This document shows, piece by piece, positions 4,983-6,920 of a stretch of 6,920 bases of DNA. This DNA is from Deltaproteobacteria bacterium. GTDB taxonomy: Bacteria > Desulfobacterota > Desulfuromonadia > Desulfuromonadales > JAAYDE01. Position 1 is the first letter of the stretch, and each line of letters starts with the position of its first letter. The DNA lies in NCBI GenBank assembly GCA_017417085.1, contig JAFPZV010000234.1, forward strand, positions 1 to 6,920, written 5' to 3'. The notes under the pieces were generated by a model. The model made no database searches, was not told the origin of the DNA, and saw nothing but the letters and a program-made list of their open reading frames with translations. The translations under genes were made by a program, and so were the position numbers.

Positions 4983-6023
4983 ATGGAAGACTGGCAACGG
5001 CAACTGCGCAATTCAATTACAGATCTGCAGGCGCTCCAACGGCGTTTCGGCACCGATATCGCGCCGCTGGAGGAGGTCGCGCGCCGTTTTCCTTTCCAGA
5101 TAACACCGCATTTCTGGAAACTGCTTGAAGAACCGGGCGATCCGCTTTGGCGGCAGTTCATACCGCACCCGGCGGAACTTGCTCCGGACACTCTGCCCGA
5201 AGATCCTTTGAACGAGGAAGCACTTTCGCCAGCCCCTTGCGTGGTGCATCGCTATCCCGACCGTGCGTTGCTGCTGGCAACCGGCCGCTGCGCCAGCTAC
5301 TGCCGGTTCTGCACTCGCAAGCGCCGTACCGGCCACAGGGCGGCAAGCGAGGAGGAACTGGCAGCGGGCATCGCCTACATAGCCTCCAAGACCGCCATTC
5401 GGGATGTAATACTCTCGGGAGGAGATCCCCTGACCCTGACGGATGAGGCACTCTGCGAGCTGCTTTCCCGGTTGCGTCATATCCGTCATATAGAAATCAT
5501 ACGCATTGGCAGCCGAATGCCCGCCACCCTGCCGGAGCGCATCACCGAACGCCTGTGCCGGATGCTTTCCCGCTTTCATCCGCTCTTCTTCTGCACGCAT
5601 TTCAATCATCCCCGCGAACTCACGGAAGAGAGCAAAGAAGCCTGCCGCCGCCTCTGCGAGGCCGGCATCCCCCTGCACAATCAAAGTGTCCTTTTGCGCC
5701 ACGTCAACGATACGCCGGAAATCATCGCCGAACTGTGCTGCAAACTGCTCACCTTCCGGGTACGGCCCTACTACCTGCATCAAATGGATCTGACCCGCGG
5801 CACCGGCCACTTCCGGACAACACTCGACTGCGGCTTGCATATCATGGCCTCGCTGCGCGGACGGATTTCGGGGCTGGCCATTCCCTGCTATGTGGTGGAT
5901 CTGCCCGGCGGCCTGGGCAAGGTGCCGCTCACACCTCCCCATCTGCTGCGCAAAGATGGTCAAACCCTGCTCTACAGCCCCGATGGCAAGGCTGTGCTAT
6001 ACAAGGAAGAGGATATCGGTTAG
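4983..6023 (+). CDS. kamA: KamA-family radical SAM/PLP aminomutase (lysine 2,3-aminomutase-like)
   Basis: Family enzymes use a 4Fe-4S cluster, S-adenosylmethionine and pyridoxal phosphate to move the alpha-amino group of lysine to the beta carbon; EpmB members do this in EF-P modification. CASYCRFC at 103-110 supplies Cys103, Cys107 and Cys110 for the cluster. SGGDPL at 145-150 is the SAM-binding motif. RPYYLHQMDLTRGTGHFRT at 261-279 carries Asp269, and VVDLPGGLGKVPL at 304-316 carries Asp306 and the PLP lysine Lys313. Arg112 sits two residues after the last cluster cysteine, as the carboxylate-binding Arg134 does in the clostridial enzyme. The spacings 269-306-313 equal the clostridial 293-330-337. 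At 346 residues it is the length of EpmB and lacks the C-terminal extension of the roughly 416-residue clostridial protein. Start ATG 4983 lies 8 bases after the MauE stop, with only a weak GAG ribosome site. No EF-P, epmA or ablB gene is in view. Confidence 0.9.
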   Translation: MEDWQRQLRNSITDLQALQRRFGTDIAPLEEVARRFPFQITPHFWKLLEEPGDPLWRQFIPHPAELAPDTLPEDPLNEEALSPAPCVVHRYPDRALLLATGRCASYCRFCTRKRRTGHRAASEEELAAGIAYIASKTAIRDVILSGGDPLTLTDEALCELLSRLRHIRHIEIIRIGSRMPATLPERITERLCRMLSRFHPLFFCTHFNHPRELTEESKEACRRLCEAGIPLHNQSVLLRHVNDTPEIIAELCCKLLTFRVRPYYLHQMDLTRGTGHFRTTLDCGLHIMASLRGRISGLAIPCYVVDLPGGLGKVPLTPPHLLRKDGQTLLYSPDGKAVLYKEEDIG

Positions 6024-6036
6024 AATTTTTCCTCTT
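6007..6036 (+). other. Weak hairpin across the end of the aminomutase gene
   Basis: AAGAGGA (6007-6013) is the exact reverse complement of TCCTCTT (6030-6036), with a 16-base loop spanning the stop codon. ACAA (6001-6004) and TTGT (6037-6040) could extend the stem past a two-base bulge. Only two T residues follow, and the outer arm uses those, so this is a poor terminator. It may be an intercistronic stem between the aminomutase and permease genes. Confidence 0.25.
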
Positions 6037-6086
6037 TTGTACGCCATGCCCAAAATGCACAAGTCCCAAACAGGAACCGGACCGCC

Positions 6087-6920
6087 ATGCTTGCCTATTT
6101 GCTGAAACGACTGCTCATGATGTTCCCGCTGCTCCTGGGCATCACCCTGGTGACCTTTACCGTAATTCATCTGGCACCGGGCGAGCCCACCGATCTGCAG
6201 ACACAGCTCAATCCGGACAGCGGCCCCGAACTTCGTGAAAAACTGCGAGCCTACTACCATCTGGACGATCCGCTGCATGTCCAGTATCTCTCATGGCTCA
6301 ATCGCCTGGCGCAACTCGACTTCGGTGAATCCTTCTCCCAGGATCACCGGCCGGTGCGTGACAAAATTGTGGAACGCCTGCCCATCACCGTTGCCATCAA
6401 CCTCCTTTCCATCGCGGTGATTTTGGGACTTTCCATCCCCATCGGCATCTGGTCGGCGCTCAAACAGGGGCAATTTTTCGATCATGCGACCACGCTCCTG
6501 GTTTTCATCGGCTTTGCCACGCCCTCTTTCTGGCTGGCGCTCCTGCTGATGGATCTGTTCGGCGTGCAGCTGGGCTGGCTGCCCATCTCCGGACTGCGCA
6601 CCTTTGGCGCAGAGTACATGGGCGCGGGGGGGCAACTGCTCGATCTGGCACGGCACCTGATCCTGCCAGTTTTCATCGCGGCCTTTGGAGGGCTTGCGGG
6701 CTTTTCACGCTACATGCGCTCCAACATGCTGGAAGTGATCCGCCAGGACTACATCCTGACCGCGCGCGCCAAGGGCCTGCCGGAACGCATCGTCATCGGC
6801 AAGCACGCCCTGCGCAACGCCCTGCTGCCGCTCATCACCATTCTGGGACTGTCGGTGCCGGGACTCATCGGCGGCAGCGTCATCTTTGAAACCATCTTCG
6901 CAATACCCGGCATGGGCAAA
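6087..6920 (+). CDS. dppB: Dipeptide/oligopeptide-type ABC transporter permease, DppB-like, 3' end outside the window
   Basis: This is the first inner-membrane subunit of a peptide/nickel/opine-type ABC importer, which moves substrate from a periplasmic binding protein with a second permease (DppC type) and two ATPases. The 278 residues present begin with [20 protein letters not shown], the standard N-terminal helix of DppB/OppB. The conserved PGEP (31-34) and [15 protein letters not shown] (57-71) of the external domain follow. Helices lie at about 99-124, 133-158, 188-208 and 245-270. The cytoplasmic EAA-type coupling loop [20 protein letters not shown] is at 221-240. The last residues, [12 protein letters not shown], are the conserved FExxFxxPGxG motif, so only about 30-60 residues are missing. 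ATG 6087 is preceded by AGGA (6072-6075) at a long spacing of 11. Substrate class cannot be told from the permease alone. The 63-base gap from the aminomutase allows co-transcription or a separate promoter. Confidence 0.94.
   Translation, partial: MLAYLLKRLLMMFPLLLGITLVTFTVIHLAPGEPTDLQTQLNPDSGPELREKLRAYYHLDDPLHVQYLSWLNRLAQLDFGESFSQDHRPVRDKIVERLPITVAINLLSIAVILGLSIPIGIWSALKQGQFFDHATTLLVFIGFATPSFWLALLLMDLFGVQLGWLPISGLRTFGAEYMGAGGQLLDLARHLILPVFIAAFGGLAGFSRYMRSNMLEVIRQDYILTARAKGLPERIVIGKHALRNALLPLITILGLSVPGLIGGSVIFETIFAIPGMGK

Noticed and set aside
5013..5963. 316-residue minus-strand frame opposite the KamA gene
   Set aside because: It is an antisense shadow of a GC-rich gene; the plus strand carries the radical SAM cysteines and PLP lysine.
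3976..6057. 13-base exact repeat CATGCCCAAAATG at 3976-3988 and 6045-6057
   Set aside because: The first copy is the rhodanese start region and the second is non-coding. Flanks do not match and the repeat is too short to suggest a duplication or mobile element.
6046..6105. 19-codon frame upstream of and overlapping the permease start
   Set aside because: There is no ribosome site before its ATG, it is out of frame with the permease, and the peptide has no pattern of interest.
6626..6632. G7 run in the permease gene
   Set aside because: The frame reads through into the conserved coupling loop, and a run of seven G is unremarkable in GC-rich coding sequence.

Overview
The window reads as ordinary bacterial chromosome, GC-rich by eye, with tightly packed genes that share one codon style. 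I see no insertion sequence, CRISPR array, tRNA, rRNA or prophage signature. Taxonomy is not readable with confidence. A dipeptide-type ABC permease, a KamA-family radical SAM enzyme, a MauE-like membrane protein and an ACT/UPF0210 pair together fit a Gram-negative, possibly anaerobic lineage such as a deltaproteobacterium or a member of the PVC group. That is a weak inference.

Layout: on the minus strand, plsY (580-1182, acyl-phosphate glycerol-3-phosphate acyltransferase) runs into mltG (1-611, endolytic murein transglycosylase, C-terminus outside the window) with a 32-base overlap, so a lipid-synthesis and a cell-wall gene appear to form one transcription unit. A 314-base divergent intergenic region (1183-1496) carries a good sigma70-type promoter for the plus strand, a 10-bp inverted repeat and a leader of about 150 nt. 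The plus strand then has a small Cys-rich zinc-ribbon-like protein of unknown function (1497-1814), a strong intrinsic terminator (about 1820-1859), a double-ACT-domain protein resembling GcvR (1871-2449), a UPF0210/DUF711 'PFL family' protein (2567-3937), a membrane-anchored rhodanese (3977-4471), a MauE/DoxX-type membrane protein (4468-4974), a KamA-family radical SAM/PLP aminomutase (4983-6023) and the start of a DppB-type permease (6087 to the end).

The genes from the ACT protein onward are all co-oriented and closely spaced, so a polycistronic run is likely. Two sub-modules stand out. The ACT + UPF0210 pair is a conserved neighbourhood of unknown biochemical role. The rhodanese + MauE pair is translationally coupled (ATGA overlap) and looks like a membrane sulfur/thiol redox module. 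The KamA protein keeps the Asp, Asp, Lys and Arg positions of genuine lysine 2,3-aminomutase at matching spacing, although it is short like EpmB.

The most interesting non-coding signal is between the zinc-ribbon gene and the ACT gene. The terminator's 3' arm can pair alternatively with the ACT gene's Shine-Dalgarno sequence, and no promoter can fit between terminator and start codon. I found no clearly new multi-gene system; the findings are leads of modest strength.
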